From NCBI GenBank assembly GCA_949935795.1, contig CATLFX010000007.1, positions 1-64,000 of the forward strand: DNA of 64,000 nt, written 5' to 3'. The position numbers were made by a program, and so were the translations under genes. Source of the DNA: an uncultured Oscillospiraceae bacterium (lineage in GTDB: Bacteria; Bacillota; Clostridia; Oscillospirales; Oscillospiraceae). The notes beneath the pieces were generated by a model. The model saw only the letters and a program-made list of their open reading frames with translations, made no database searches and was not told where the DNA came from. Positions 30,663 to 39,430 of the stretch are shown here, one piece after another. Position 1 is the first letter of the stretch. Each line of letters starts with the position of its first letter.

Positions 30663-31484
30663 TTATTTGCCCAGCTGTGTGTTTTTATGGCAGGCGGCCA
30701 GCACCGCGTTGATGGCGGCGGCCCGCAGACCTCCCCGCTCCAGCTCCGCCACCCCGGCGATGGTGGACCCGCCGGGGGAGCACACCTCGTCCTTGAGCTG
30801 TCCGGGGTGCTTCCCGCTCTCCAGCACCATGGCCGCCGCCCCCAGCACCGTCTGGGCGGCGTACTCCAGTGCCTGCCTCCGGGGCAGGCCGGCGGCCACT
30901 CCGCCGTCCGCCAGCGCCTCAATATAGGGGTAGACGAAGGCGGGGCCGCACCCGGCCACGGCGGAGAACTGGTCCATCAGCTCCTCGGGGATGCGTTCCA
31001 CCCGGCCCGTGGCGGACAAAATCTCCTCCACGCCCTGGATGTAGGCCTCCGCCGCCTCTCCCGCGCACAGGGCGGTCATGCCCTTTCCGACGGTTACGCA
31101 GGTGTTGGGCATGATCCGGACCACCGGCACATAGTACCCCGCCCCGGCCAGATGGGGCCGCATGTCCTTGATGACCAGCCCCGCCGCCATGGACACCACC
31201 ACCTTCTCCTCGCCCACCCGGTGGCGGTCCAGAATCTGGGGCGCCAGCTCCTCCAGCAGGGGCCGCATTCCGTTGGGCTTTACCCCAAGGAAGAGGTACT
31301 CCGCCGCCCAGACCGCGTCGGCGGCGCTGTCCACCACCGTACAGCCCAGCTCCGCCGCCAGGGCCTCCGCCTTGGCGGGCGTGCGGTTGGCCAGCACCAC
31401 CTGGTCCGGCCCGATGGCCCGGCAGGCCGCCCGGGCCAGAGCTCCGCCCATATTTCCAACACCGATGAACGCCGCTTTTTTCAT
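30663..31484 (-). CDS. proC: pyrroline-5-carboxylate reductase
   Basis: A 273-residue enzyme for the last step of proline synthesis, NAD(P)H-dependent reduction of pyrroline-5-carboxylate, in the cytoplasm. The N-terminal Rossmann motif AFIGVGNMGGALARA and the C-terminal ProC signature (VCSPGGSTIAGVAELE) are clear, and the length is normal. A promoter on the minus strand is visible at 31515-31543 (TTGCAG, 17 nt, TATAAT). It is the first clear host gene. Confidence 0.95.
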   Translation of the reverse strand: MKKAAFIGVGNMGGALARAACRAIGPDQVVLANRTPAKAEALAAELGCTVVDSAADAVWAAEYLFLGVKPNGMRPLLEELAPQILDRHRVGEEKVVVSMAAGLVIKDMRPHLAGAGYYVPVVRIMPNTCVTVGKGMTALCAGEAAEAYIQGVEEILSATGRVERIPEELMDQFSAVAGCGPAFVYPYIEALADGGVAAGLPRRQALEYAAQTVLGAAAMVLESGKHPGQLKDEVCSPGGSTIAGVAELERGGLRAAAINAVLAACHKNTQLGK

Positions 31485-31514
31485 AAGATCCCTGCTTTCC
31501 AGAAAGTTGTCCTA

Positions 31515-31543
31515 ATTATACCGCTTCCTCGATAAAGCTGCAA
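31515..31543 (-). promoter_or_regulatory. proC promoter
   Basis: On the minus strand TTGCAG (31538-31543) and TATAAT (31515-31520) are 17 nt apart. A divergent + strand TTGACA at 31551-31556 with a weaker CAAAAT probably serves the next gene. Confidence 0.8.
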
Positions 31544-31609
31544 GTTGAAATTGACAAGTGGAGAAAATTTCGGCAAAATAAGGCGTTATTACTACGAGGA
31601 GGGATATCC

Positions 31610-31834
31610 ATGGACATCAAAAAGACCATTGATGACATCGTGGAGAAGATCAAGGGCGACGAGGTTCTGCAAAAGCAATTCCTCAGCGACCCCGCCGGGG
31701 CGTTGGAGAAGCTCACCGGCATCGACTTGCCCACCGAGCAGCTGGATGCGGTGGTGAAGGGCGTCAAGGCGAAGCTCACCGCCGACAACATCGGCGATGC
31801 GGTGAAGGGGCTGGGCAGTCTGTTCAAAAAGTGA
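31610..31834 (+). CDS. small conserved hypothetical protein
   Basis: A 74-residue helical protein (KKTIDDIVEKIKGDEVLQKQ, LEKLTGIDLPTEQLDAVVKG). The layout of two helical halves resembles short conserved proteins of Clostridia, but no function is known to me. A good GAGGAGGG lies before the ATG and a terminator follows. Confidence 0.75.
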   Translation: MDIKKTIDDIVEKIKGDEVLQKQFLSDPAGALEKLTGIDLPTEQLDAVVKGVKAKLTADNIGDAVKGLGSLFKK

Positions 31835-31837
31835 GAA

Positions 31838-31869
31838 AATTCCCCGCTGGATTCCAGCGGGGAATTTTT
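31838..31869. terminator. terminator between the small ORF and leuA
   Basis: AATTCCCCGCTGG pairs with CCAGCGGGGAATT, followed by T residues on the + strand. It can serve both convergent transcripts. Confidence 0.85.
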
Positions 31870-31891
31870 GTTTGCCCCTATGCGCCTGTCC

Positions 31892-33586
31892 TCACGCCAG
31901 GGACCGGTTGATGGCGCACAAAATCGCCCGCAGGGACGCCCGGTTGATGTTGTGGCTCTTGCCCACGCCGAACACGTCCTTGCCCTGGGGATTTTTCAGG
32001 TGGATGTAGCACACCGCCTGGGTGTCCGACCCGGTGGAGATGGCGTGCTCCTTGTAGTCCACGAACTGATATCCCTCAATGTGCCCCTCGGGCAGGTCGT
32101 GGAGGGCGTTGAAGAAAGCGTCGATGGGGCCGTTGCCCTGGCCGTAGGCCTCCATCGTGTGCCCCTTGTAGCCCACCTCGCCCACAAAGGCCACCCGGCT
32201 CACGTCCCCGTGGCGGGAATCCTCCCGGAAGGAGTGGCGCTCCAGCTGGTAGGTCTTGGGAACGGACAGGTACTCCTGGTCGAACAGGGCGAAAATCTGG
32301 TCGGGCTTCAGCTCCTTGCCCACCCGGTCCGACTCCTTCTGCACCACCGCGCCGAACTCGGCGTGCATGGCCTTGGGCAGGTCGTAGCCGAAGCTCTGCA
32401 TCATGACGAAGGCGGCCCCGCCCTTGCCCGACTGGGAGTTGATGCGGATGATGGGCTCGTACTGCCGCCCCACGTCGGCGGGGTCGATGGGCAGGTAGGG
32501 CACCTCCCACATGTCTGTGCCGCTGTCGTTCATATAGTGTACGCCTTTGTTGATGGCGTCCTGGTGGCTCCCCGAGAAGGCGGTGAACACCAGCTGGCCC
32601 GCGTAGGGCTGCCGCTCCCCCACCTTCATCTTGGTGCACCGCTCGTACATGTCCCGGATCTTGTTGATGTCGTGGAAGTCCAGTTTGGGGTCCACCCCCT
32701 GGGTGTACATGTTCATGGCCAGAGTCACCATGTCCACGTTGCCGGTGCGCTCGCCGTTGCCGAAGAGGGTGGCCTCCACCCGCTCGGCCCCGGCCAGCAG
32801 GCCCATCTCGGTGGTGGCTACGCCGGTGCCCCGGTCGTTGTGGGGGTGGAGGGAGATGATGGCCCGCTCCCGTCCGGGGAGTTTTCTGATAAAATACTCC
32901 ATCATGTCGGCGAACTGGTTGGGCATACAGTTCTCCACGGTGGTGGGCAGGTTGAGGATGACCTTGTTCTGTTCCGTAGCATGGAGATGGTCCAGCACCG
33001 CTGCGCAGATGTCCACGGCGTTGTCCATCTCGGTGCCCATAAACGACTCCGGGGAGTACTCATAGCGGAGGTTCATGCCGCCCGCGATCACCGGCTGGGC
33101 CATCTCATAGATGAGGTCCGCCGCATCGGTGGCGATTTTGGTGACGCCCTCCATATCCATGTGGAACACCACCTTGCGCTGGAGGGTGGAGGTGGAGTTG
33201 TAGAAGTGCAGGATCACGTTCTTAGCGCCCTGGATGGCCTCGAAGGTTTTTTTAATCAGGTGCTCCCGGGCCTGGACCAGCACCTGGATGGTCACATCGT
33301 CGGGGATATGTCCTCCCTCGATGAGCTCCCGGCAGATCTCGTACTCTGTTTCCGAGGCGGAGGGGAAGCCGATTTCGATCTCCTTCACGCCGATGTCCAC
33401 CAGGGTGTGGAAATACTCCAGCTTTTCCGCCAAATTCATGGGGTCGATGAGGGCCTGATTGCCGTCCCGCAGGTCCACCGAGCACCACACCGGGGCCTGG
33501 GTGATAGTTTTGTCCGGCCAGGTCCGGTTTTGGATGGGCTGGGGAGTGAAGGGGATGTACTTCTCAAATCCGGGCTTCAAATTCAT
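31892..33586 (-). CDS. leuA: 2-isopropylmalate synthase
   Basis: A 564-residue enzyme condensing acetyl-CoA with 2-oxoisovalerate, the first committed step of leucine synthesis. The start of the catalytic barrel (CSVDLRDGNQALIDPMN), the HPHNDRGT metal-binding motif and GNGERTGNVDMV are all present. The N-terminal extension (KYIPFTPQPIQNRTWPD) and the length mark the long LeuA type 2. The C-terminal allosteric domain is complete. A T-box leader upstream indicates control by uncharged tRNA. Confidence 0.96.
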   Translation of the reverse strand: MNLKPGFEKYIPFTPQPIQNRTWPDKTITQAPVWCSVDLRDGNQALIDPMNLAEKLEYFHTLVDIGVKEIEIGFPSASETEYEICRELIEGGHIPDDVTIQVLVQAREHLIKKTFEAIQGAKNVILHFYNSTSTLQRKVVFHMDMEGVTKIATDAADLIYEMAQPVIAGGMNLRYEYSPESFMGTEMDNAVDICAAVLDHLHATEQNKVILNLPTTVENCMPNQFADMMEYFIRKLPGRERAIISLHPHNDRGTGVATTEMGLLAGAERVEATLFGNGERTGNVDMVTLAMNMYTQGVDPKLDFHDINKIRDMYERCTKMKVGERQPYAGQLVFTAFSGSHQDAINKGVHYMNDSGTDMWEVPYLPIDPADVGRQYEPIIRINSQSGKGGAAFVMMQSFGYDLPKAMHAEFGAVVQKESDRVGKELKPDQIFALFDQEYLSVPKTYQLERHSFREDSRHGDVSRVAFVGEVGYKGHTMEAYGQGNGPIDAFFNALHDLPEGHIEGYQFVDYKEHAISTGSDTQAVCYIHLKNPQGKDVFGVGKSHNINRASLRAILCAINRSLA

Positions 33587-33605
33587 GGTTTTTCCTCCTT
33601 TTGGA

Positions 33606-33883
33606 ATTCGGGGACAAAAAACGCCCCCGACGTTTCGTCAGGGGCGCAATAAATCATATCACGCGGTACCACCCTAATTCCGCGCACGGTCACCCGATGC
33701 GCGCTCTTGGCCTCCAACAAGGCCGCGGCCTGTAACGGGACCTCCCGTCCGATCCTACTGAAAAGTTCAGACCGGCGGCTCCGGGGCCAGTATCCACGCG
33801 GGGTCCCGCGCCGGTTCGCACCAACCACCGGCTCTCTGAGCGGGGAAAAACCGCGTCTTCTTCCCATCAACGCCTTTTGCTTG
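33606..33883 (-). promoter_or_regulatory. T-box riboswitch of leuA
   Basis: The conserved antiterminator sequence GGGTGGTACCGCG is at 33662-33674 (minus strand). The competing terminator (GCGCCCCTGACG...CGTCGGGGGCG, then T run) is at 33616-33648. Upstream AGAGAG and GGTGCGAACCGG of stem I are present. A CTG in the expected specifier region would fit tRNA-Leu, but I place it only tentatively. The leader senses charging of the tRNA. Confidence 0.92.
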
Positions 33884-33889
33884 TGAAGT

Positions 33890-33918
33890 ATTATACCCAA
33901 GCGCCTCTCCCTTGTCAA
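33890..33918 (-). promoter_or_regulatory. leuA promoter
   Basis: Minus strand TTGACA (33913-33918), 17 nt, TATAAT (33890-33895): perfect sigma-A promoter, start near 33883. Confidence 0.9.
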
Positions 33919-33963
33919 GCCCCTTTTTGTGTGGTTTGCCGGAGGGCGCTTTTTCCTCCCCTC

Positions 33964-33992
33964 TTGACAATGTCCATCCTCTGTGGTATGAT
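33964..33992 (+). promoter_or_regulatory. promoter of the marR-tauE operon
   Basis: TTGACA at 33964, 17 nt, TATGAT. A small palindrome GTTC/GAAC lies just downstream and may be an operator of the MarR protein. Confidence 0.8.
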
Positions 33993-34031
33993 TCAGTTAT
34001 AGTTCAAAATAGAACAAAAGGAGGTCCCGCC

Positions 34032-34463
34032 ATGACTGAGCCGTTTTTGGAGCACGTGCTGCTTTTGAAAGAGGCATACGACCGGACCCTGGACCCGGTG
34101 GCCCAGCGCTGGAGGCTGACCCGGATGGAGCTGGACCTGCTCCTGTTTTTGGCCAACAACCCCGCCCACAATACGGCGGCGGAAGCCGTCCGCCTGCGGC
34201 AATGGACCAAGTCCCACGTATCGGCGGCGGTCCACGCCCTCCAGGATAAAGGCCTGCTGTCCGCCGTCCACCCGGAGGGCAACCGCAAAACCCTCCTGCT
34301 CACCCCGCTCCCCGCCGCCGGGGAGCCCATCCGGGACGGGCAGGAGGCCCAGCGGGCCTTTTTCCAGGCCATGCGCCGGGGCTTCACCCCTGAAGAGGCG
34401 CAAGCCATGGACGCCATCTCCGAAAAAGTGTCCCGAAACCTGCGGGACATCCTGAGAAAGTGA
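34032..34463 (+). CDS. MarR-family transcriptional regulator
   Basis: A 143-residue winged-helix regulator. LTRMELDLLLFLANNPAHNT and RLRQWTKSHVSAAVHALQDK are the helix-turn-helix, and AVHPEGNRKTLLLTP is the wing. The start at 34032 follows AAAAGGAGG; a longer frame begins before the promoter. It overlaps no gene but lies 13 nt before the exporter, so it probably controls that operon. Confidence 0.9.
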   Translation: MTEPFLEHVLLLKEAYDRTLDPVAQRWRLTRMELDLLLFLANNPAHNTAAEAVRLRQWTKSHVSAAVHALQDKGLLSAVHPEGNRKTLLLTPLPAAGEPIRDGQEAQRAFFQAMRRGFTPEEAQAMDAISEKVSRNLRDILRK

Positions 34464-34476
34464 GGTCTCTTCTACT

Positions 34477-35247
34477 ATGCTGTTCACCTTTATCATCTGC
34501 TTCGCCGCAGGCATCGGTGCGGGGCTGGGTACCGGCTTTGCGGGTATGAGCGCCGCCGCCGTCATCAGCCCTATGCTCATCACTTTCCTGCACATGGAGC
34601 CATATGAGGCGGTGGGCATCGCTTTGGCCAGCGATGTGCTGGCCAGCGCGGTCTCCGCCTACACCTACGGCAAAAATAAGAACCTGGACGTGAAAAACGG
34701 CCTGGTGATGATGTTCACCGTGCTGGCCTTCACCCTGGTGGGAAGCTGGGTGTCCAGTCTGGTGCCCGCCACCGCCATGGGCGGATTCTCCACCTTTATG
34801 ACCCTGCTGCTGGGCATCAAGTTTATTGTCAAGCCCGTCATGACCACCAAGGAGAACATGGAAGCGGTAGACCCCAAAAAGCGGGTGGTCCAGTCCATCC
34901 TGTGCGGTACGCTCATCGGCTTCATCTGCGGATTTGTGGGGGCCGGGGGCGGCATGATGATGCTGCTTATTCTCACCTCCGTGCTGGGGTACGAGCTGAA
35001 GACCGCCGTGGGCACCAGTGTGTTCATCATGACATTCACCGCCTTTACCGGGGCTGTCAGTCACTTTGCCATCGGCGGCATGCCCGACCTGACGGTGCTG
35101 GCCCTATGCGTGCTGTCCACCCTGCTGTGGGCCCGGATTGCCGCCCGGTTTGCCAACAAGGCCAGTCCCGTCGTTCTCAACCGGGCCACCGGCGTAGTGT
35201 TGGCGGTGCTGGGGGCGGCCATCCTCCTGGTGAACCGCTTTCAATGA
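34477..35247 (+). CDS. TauE/SafE-family sulfite/anion exporter
   Basis: A 256-residue membrane protein with seven or eight hydrophobic helices. GIGAGLGTGFAGMSAAAVISP and GFVGAGGGMMMLLILTSVLGY are the two repeated signature halves of this family. Members export sulfite, sulfoacetate or related organic anions. The substrate is not clear from sequence. Followed by a terminator at 35251-35289. Confidence 0.9.
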   Translation: MLFTFIICFAAGIGAGLGTGFAGMSAAAVISPMLITFLHMEPYEAVGIALASDVLASAVSAYTYGKNKNLDVKNGLVMMFTVLAFTLVGSWVSSLVPATAMGGFSTFMTLLLGIKFIVKPVMTTKENMEAVDPKKRVVQSILCGTLIGFICGFVGAGGGMMMLLILTSVLGYELKTAVGTSVFIMTFTAFTGAVSHFAIGGMPDLTVLALCVLSTLLWARIAARFANKASPVVLNRATGVVLAVLGAAILLVNRFQ

Positions 35248-35250
35248 CGA

Positions 35251-35289
35251 AAACTCCCCTCCGCCCAAAAAGCGGAGGGGAGTTTTTTT
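35251..35289. terminator. bidirectional terminator
   Basis: AACTCCCCTCCGC pairs with GCGGAGGGGAGTT, followed by T residues, between convergent tauE and hpf. Confidence 0.88.
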
Positions 35290-35321
35290 ATTTCTGCGCA
35301 CGGCAGGGGCTGTTTTCACCG

Positions 35322-35861
35322 TCAGCCCTCGTCCTCAATGAGGCCGTAGCCGCCGTCGTTGCGCTTATACACCACGGCAAAGGCGTCGCTGTCCTCGATC
35401 TTGAAGGCGAAGAAGTTGTGGCCCAGCAGGTCCATCTGCAAAATGGCCTCGTCCACCGTCATGGGCTTGATGGGGAACTTTTTGGTGCGCACGATGCGGA
35501 AGTCGTCCTCCTCCGCGTCAGGCACAAAGGAGGTCTCCTCGGCGGGCTCGGGAGGGGTGAACGCCCCGGTGCGCAGCCGCTTCTCCAGACGGGTCTTGTG
35601 CTTGCGCAGCTGGCGCTCCATGGAGGTGACCGCCGCGTCCACCGACGCGAACATGTCCGACGTGCTCTCCGCCACCCGCAGGATGGTGGGGCCGGAACGG
35701 ATGGTGAGCTCCACCTTGTTCCGGTCCTTCTCCACAGAGAAGACCAGGCTGGCCTCCGCCTCGTTCTTGAAGTAACGGTCCAGCTTGCCTACCTTTTTCT
35801 CGGCGTAGTTGTGGAGCGATTTGGGCAGGTTGACCTTCTTGTCTGTAAACGTGAACTTCAT
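35322..35861 (-). CDS. hpf: long-form ribosome hibernation promoting factor
   Basis: A 179-residue HPF/RaiA. The N-terminal domain (MKFTFTDKKVNLPKSLHNYA) binds the 30S decoding region; the C-terminal domain (IVRTKKFPIKPMTVDEAILQ, then HNFFAFKIEDSDAFAVVYKR) mediates 100S dimer formation. The start at 35861 follows AAAGGAG. Promoter TTGCCT-18-TATAAT (minus strand) at 35907-35936. Confidence 0.95.
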   Translation of the reverse strand: MKFTFTDKKVNLPKSLHNYAEKKVGKLDRYFKNEAEASLVFSVEKDRNKVELTIRSGPTILRVAESTSDMFASVDAAVTSMERQLRKHKTRLEKRLRTGAFTPPEPAEETSFVPDAEEDDFRIVRTKKFPIKPMTVDEAILQMDLLGHNFFAFKIEDSDAFAVVYKRNDGGYGLIEDEG

Positions 35862-36088
35862 GTGCTCAGCTCCTTTCGCTTGGGAACCTTTGTCCCCGGT
35901 AATTGTATTATAGCACAATTGCACGGGAATAGGCAATTCTTTTTTTGTCTCTTTTCACTCTGCGGGGCGGGAATTTTGACACCTCCGGCAGATTGGACAG
36001 GCACGGCGGCGGCGGGGGGCGCATAGCTGTGGTTGGGGGCCTCTGCCCTGGGGACCGCCCTCAATGTCAGACAAGAGAGGGGAATCGA

Positions 36089-36298
36089 ATGGACATGAAG
36101 GAAGCGTTGGTTAACCGGCTGGCCCGGCTGCTGTGCGTCAAGTCCCTGGTGACGCTGGCCCTGACGGTGGTGTTCGCCGTCCAGGCCCTGCGGGGAGAGG
36201 TGGGCCAGGATTTCATGACGGTGTATACCGTCATCATCGCCTTCTATTTCGGCACCCAGATAGAGCGGGCGGCGCAGAAGGAGAGTGGCGCGGGATGA
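36089..36298 (+). CDS. small holin-like membrane protein
   Basis: A 69-residue protein with two hydrophobic segments, CVKSLVTLALTVVFAVQAL and FMTVYTVIIAFYFGTQI. It overlaps the amidase by ATGA and looks like the holin half of a phage lysis pair. GAGGGGAATCG precedes the ATG. Confidence 0.75.
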   Translation: MDMKEALVNRLARLLCVKSLVTLALTVVFAVQALRGEVGQDFMTVYTVIIAFYFGTQIERAAQKESGAG

Positions 36299-37080
36299 AG
36301 CTGTTGAAGTGTATCCTCACCGAGAACGATTGTTACAAGACGAAGCGGACCATCCGGCCCAAGGGGGTGATGGTCCACTCCACCGGGGCCGACAACCCCA
36401 ATCTCCGGCGGTATGTGCAGCCCGTCTCCTCCACCCCCGACCGGGAGGAGCTGCTGGCCGCCCTGGGGTCCAACGCCAACGGCAACCACTGGAACCGCCC
36501 TGGCCTGGACGTATGCGTCCATGGCTTCGTCGGGCGGCTGGCGGACGGTACGGTGGCGGCGGTGCAGACCCTGCCCTGGGCCCACCGGGGCTGGCACGCC
36601 GGCACCGGGACCAGCGGAAAAAGCGCCAACAACACCCACATCTCCTTCGAGATGTGCGAGGACGGCCTGACCGACCCGGTTTATTTCCGGCAGGCGTACC
36701 AGACCGCCGTGGAGCTGACCGCCATGCTGTGCCGGGACTACGGGCTGGACCCCATGGGGGACGGCGTGATCATCTGCCACCAGGACGGCTTCCGCCGGGG
36801 GGTTGCCAGCAACCACGGCGACGTGTACAACTGGTTCCCCCGGTTCGGGATGGACATGAACGATTTCCGGGCCGATGTGGTCCGGGCCATGGGCAGAGAG
36901 GAGGAGGACGAGATGGTGTATTACAGGACCCTGGCCGACGTGCCGGACTACTATCAGGATGCGGTGAAAAAGGCGGTGGACAGGGGCGCCCTGCGGGGTG
37001 AGAGCGCGGGAGTGCTCAACGTGTCTGAGGACCTTTGCCGCACGCTGACGGTGCTGGACCGGCTGGGACAGCTGGACTGA
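36295..37080 (+). CDS. N-acetylmuramoyl-L-alanine amidase
   Basis: A 261-residue phage-type lysin. KGVMVHSTGADNPNLRRYVQ and HTSFE-like HISFEMCEDG, with CHQDGFRRGVASNH near residue 160, fit the amidase_2 zinc site. The C-terminal tail (YYRTLADVPDYYQDAVKKAV) resembles a wall-binding or spore-associated repeat. The neighbouring holin-like gene makes this a complete holin/amidase cassette outside any recognisable prophage. Confidence 0.88.
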   Translation: MKLLKCILTENDCYKTKRTIRPKGVMVHSTGADNPNLRRYVQPVSSTPDREELLAALGSNANGNHWNRPGLDVCVHGFVGRLADGTVAAVQTLPWAHRGWHAGTGTSGKSANNTHISFEMCEDGLTDPVYFRQAYQTAVELTAMLCRDYGLDPMGDGVIICHQDGFRRGVASNHGDVYNWFPRFGMDMNDFRADVVRAMGREEEDEMVYYRTLADVPDYYQDAVKKAVDRGALRGESAGVLNVSEDLCRTLTVLDRLGQLD

Positions 37081-37097
37081 AGCTCTGCAATTGACAA

Positions 37098-37134
37098 AAC
37101 GGCCTGTCCGGGTAAACCGGGCAGGCCGTTTTTT
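37098..37134. terminator. terminator between the amidase and thrS
   Basis: AACGGCCTGTCCGG pairs with CCGGGCAGGCCGTT (one G-T pair), followed by T. Convergent transcripts share it. Confidence 0.88.
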
Positions 37135-37161
37135 GTGGCCGCGGGAATTTCCCCGCGTTTT

Positions 37162-38919
37162 TTATTTGATGGCCTTGGACTTGACCTCGTCCTCCAGCAG
37201 GGCGGCAAAGGTGTCCAACGTCATAGCGCCCAGGTCCTCCCCGGAGCGGTGGCGCGGGGAGACGGTACCGTTCTCCATATCCCGGTCGCCCACCACCAGC
37301 ATATAGGGCACCTTTTCCAGGGTGGCCTCCCGGATCTTCTTGCCGATCTTCTCGTTGCGCTCGTCCACCTCGCAGCGGAAGCCCAGCTCGTCCAGCTTGG
37401 CGGCCACCTCCTTGGCATAGTCCGCCGCCCGGTCGGTGACGGGCAGTACTTTCACCTGTACCGGGGCCAGCCAGGCCGGGAACGCCCCGGCGAAGTGCTC
37501 GGTGATGACGCCGATGAACCGCTCGATGGAGCCCAGCACCACCCGGTGGATCATGACGGGGCGGTGCTTCTGGCCGTCCTCTCCGGTGTACTCCAGCTCG
37601 AACCGCTCGGGGAGCTGGCTGTCCAGCTGGATGGTGCCGCACTGCCAGGTCCGGCCCAGGGAGTCGGCCAGGTGGAAGTCCAGCTTGGGGCCGTAGAAAG
37701 CCCCGTCCCCTTCGTTGATGACGAACTCCTTGCCCATGCCGGTGATGGCCTCTTTCAGAATGTCCTGGTTGCGCTCCCACTCATCCACGGTGCCGATGTG
37801 GTCCTCCGGCATGGTGGACAGCTCGATGGTGTAGCTCAGGCCGAAGGTGGAATACACCTCGTCGAACAGGCGAACCGTCTCCTGAATCACGTCCTGCATC
37901 TGGTCCCGGGTCATAAAGACGTGGGCGTCGTCCTGGTTGAAGCAGCGCACCCGGAACAGCCCGTGGAGTGCGCCGGACAGCTCGTGGCGGTGGACCAGGC
38001 CGATCTCACCCACCCGCAGAGGCAGGTCCCGGTAGCTGTGGGGCTCGCTGGCGTAGACCAGCATCCCGCCGGGGCAGTTCATGGGCTTGATGGCGAAGTC
38101 CACGTCGTCAATGACGGTGGTGTACATATTGTCCTTGTAGTGGTCCCAGTGGCCGGAGCGCTCCCACAGCTGGCGGTTGAGCATGATGGGGGTGGAGATC
38201 TCCACATAGCCGTACTTCTTGTGGACCTGACGCCAGTAGTCCAGCAGGGTGTTTTTCAGCGTCATGCCCTTGGGCAGGAAGAAGGGGAAGCCGGGGCCCT
38301 CGTCCCGGAGCATGAACAGGCCCAGCTCCTTGCCCAGACGGCGGTGGTCCCGCTTCTTGGCCTCCTCGATGCGGGCCAGGTACTCGTCCAGCTCATCCTT
38401 CTTGGGGAAGGCGATGCCGTAGATGCGCTGGAGGGTTTCCCGGCTGGAGTCGCCCCGCCAGTAGGCGGCGTTGCAGGCGGTGAGCTTCATGGCGTTGCCC
38501 TTGATGCGCCCGGTGGAGTCCAGGTGGGGCCCGGCGCACAGGTCGGTGAACTCCCCCTGCTTGTAGAAGGAGATGGCCGCGTCCTCGGGCAGGTCGTTGA
38601 TGAGCTCCACCTTGAAGGGCTCGCCCTTTTCCTCCATGAAAGCCAGCGCCTCGGCCCGGGGAAGCTCGAAGCGCTCCAGCTTCAGCTTCTCCTTGCAGAT
38701 TTTGCGCATCTCCGCCTCGATCTGCTCCAGGTGCTCGGGGGTGAAGGCGAAGGGCGCGTCCATGTCGTAGTACCAGCCCTCGTCGATGGAGGGGCCGATG
38801 GCCAGCTTCACCTCCGGCCACAGGCGCTTGACGGCTTGAGCCATCACGTGGGAGCAGGTGTGCCAATAGGTCTTGCGGTACTGTTCGTTTTCAAAGGTGT
38901 ACAGGTTTTCTTCGCTCAT
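37162..38919 (-). CDS. thrS: threonyl-tRNA synthetase
   Basis: A 585-residue class II synthetase. HTCSHVMAQAVKRLWPEVKL begins the editing domain, CNAAYWRGD is the zinc-type editing end, and GPGFPFFLPKGM, VGEIGLVHRHELSGALHGLF and MIHRVVLGSIERF mark the catalytic motifs 1-3. The C-terminal anticodon-binding domain is complete. There is no N-terminal TGS domain, making it shorter than the 640-residue norm. The start at 38919 follows AGGAGG; the longer frame runs into the T-box. Confidence 0.96.
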   Translation of the reverse strand: MSEENLYTFENEQYRKTYWHTCSHVMAQAVKRLWPEVKLAIGPSIDEGWYYDMDAPFAFTPEHLEQIEAEMRKICKEKLKLERFELPRAEALAFMEEKGEPFKVELINDLPEDAAISFYKQGEFTDLCAGPHLDSTGRIKGNAMKLTACNAAYWRGDSSRETLQRIYGIAFPKKDELDEYLARIEEAKKRDHRRLGKELGLFMLRDEGPGFPFFLPKGMTLKNTLLDYWRQVHKKYGYVEISTPIMLNRQLWERSGHWDHYKDNMYTTVIDDVDFAIKPMNCPGGMLVYASEPHSYRDLPLRVGEIGLVHRHELSGALHGLFRVRCFNQDDAHVFMTRDQMQDVIQETVRLFDEVYSTFGLSYTIELSTMPEDHIGTVDEWERNQDILKEAITGMGKEFVINEGDGAFYGPKLDFHLADSLGRTWQCGTIQLDSQLPERFELEYTGEDGQKHRPVMIHRVVLGSIERFIGVITEHFAGAFPAWLAPVQVKVLPVTDRAADYAKEVAAKLDELGFRCEVDERNEKIGKKIREATLEKVPYMLVVGDRDMENGTVSPRHRSGEDLGAMTLDTFAALLEDEVKSKAIK

Positions 38920-38949
38920 ATTAAATTCCTCCTTGTAATTGAGGGGTGA

Positions 38950-39244
38950 AAAATAAAATCTCACCCCTGACAGAATCAGGGGTGAGATCAAATAATCCCA
39001 CGGTTCCACCCTGCTTACGGGAAGTGCGGAGCCGCCGCGAGCGGAGAATTTAGGTCCGCGTCGCGAGCAGGCGCGGCATGACAGCCCGTCGCTCGTGTCT
39101 TTCGGTAACGGGAAAGCCCCGGCCCGGTCGTCCCGGGCGGCTCAGGAGTGGTACGGCCGCCGCCCTGCGCGGGACGCTCGCACCATATGCGTCCCTCTCT
39201 GAGCGCCGCTTCGCGGTTTCTTCTCCGTCAATGCCATTTTGACA
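38950..39244 (-). promoter_or_regulatory. T-box riboswitch of thrS
   Basis: The antiterminator GGGTGGAACCGTGGG is at 38997-39011 and the terminator ATCTCACCCCTGA/TCAGGGGTGAGAT at 38958-38988 (minus strand). An ACC triplet in GTACCACTCC at the expected specifier position fits tRNA-Thr. Promoter TTGACA (39274-39279), 17 nt, TAAACT (39251-39256) on the minus strand. Confidence 0.92.
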
Positions 39245-39338
39245 GAAGACAGTTTATCACCGGGGCGGAAAAATGTCAAGGCTGAGTTTGCCGGAGGCGG
39301 GGCGTCCAACAAAAAGTGATTTATTTGTAACTTTCTTC

Positions 39339-39403
39339 TTGACAGCGAATATGGAAAGTGATATATTCATCTCATCAAGAGAGAAATAAGTCTCGTGATG
39401 AAT
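39339..39403 (+). promoter_or_regulatory. promoter and palindromic operator of the DUF3796-XRE operon
   Basis: TTGACA (39339-39344), 17 nt, TATATT (39362-39367). ATTCATC (39365-39371) is an exact inverted match of GATGAAT (39397-39403), and the inner bases continue the pairing with one mismatch. The palindrome covers the start of transcription and may be the operator of the XRE protein at 40111. Confidence 0.75.
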
Positions 39404-39430
39404 ACATCTTATCTGCTGGAGGGACCTGTC

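Noticed and set aside
31868-33652. 594-codon ORF opposite leuA
   Set aside because: It mirrors the high-GC codon pattern of leuA on the other strand and shows no domain.
37135-38949. 604-codon ORF opposite thrS
   Set aside because: Antisense shadow of a clearly conserved gene.
38920-39009. Upstream extension of thrS
   Set aside because: It lies in the T-box antiterminator; the ATG at 38919 with AGGAGG is the proper start.
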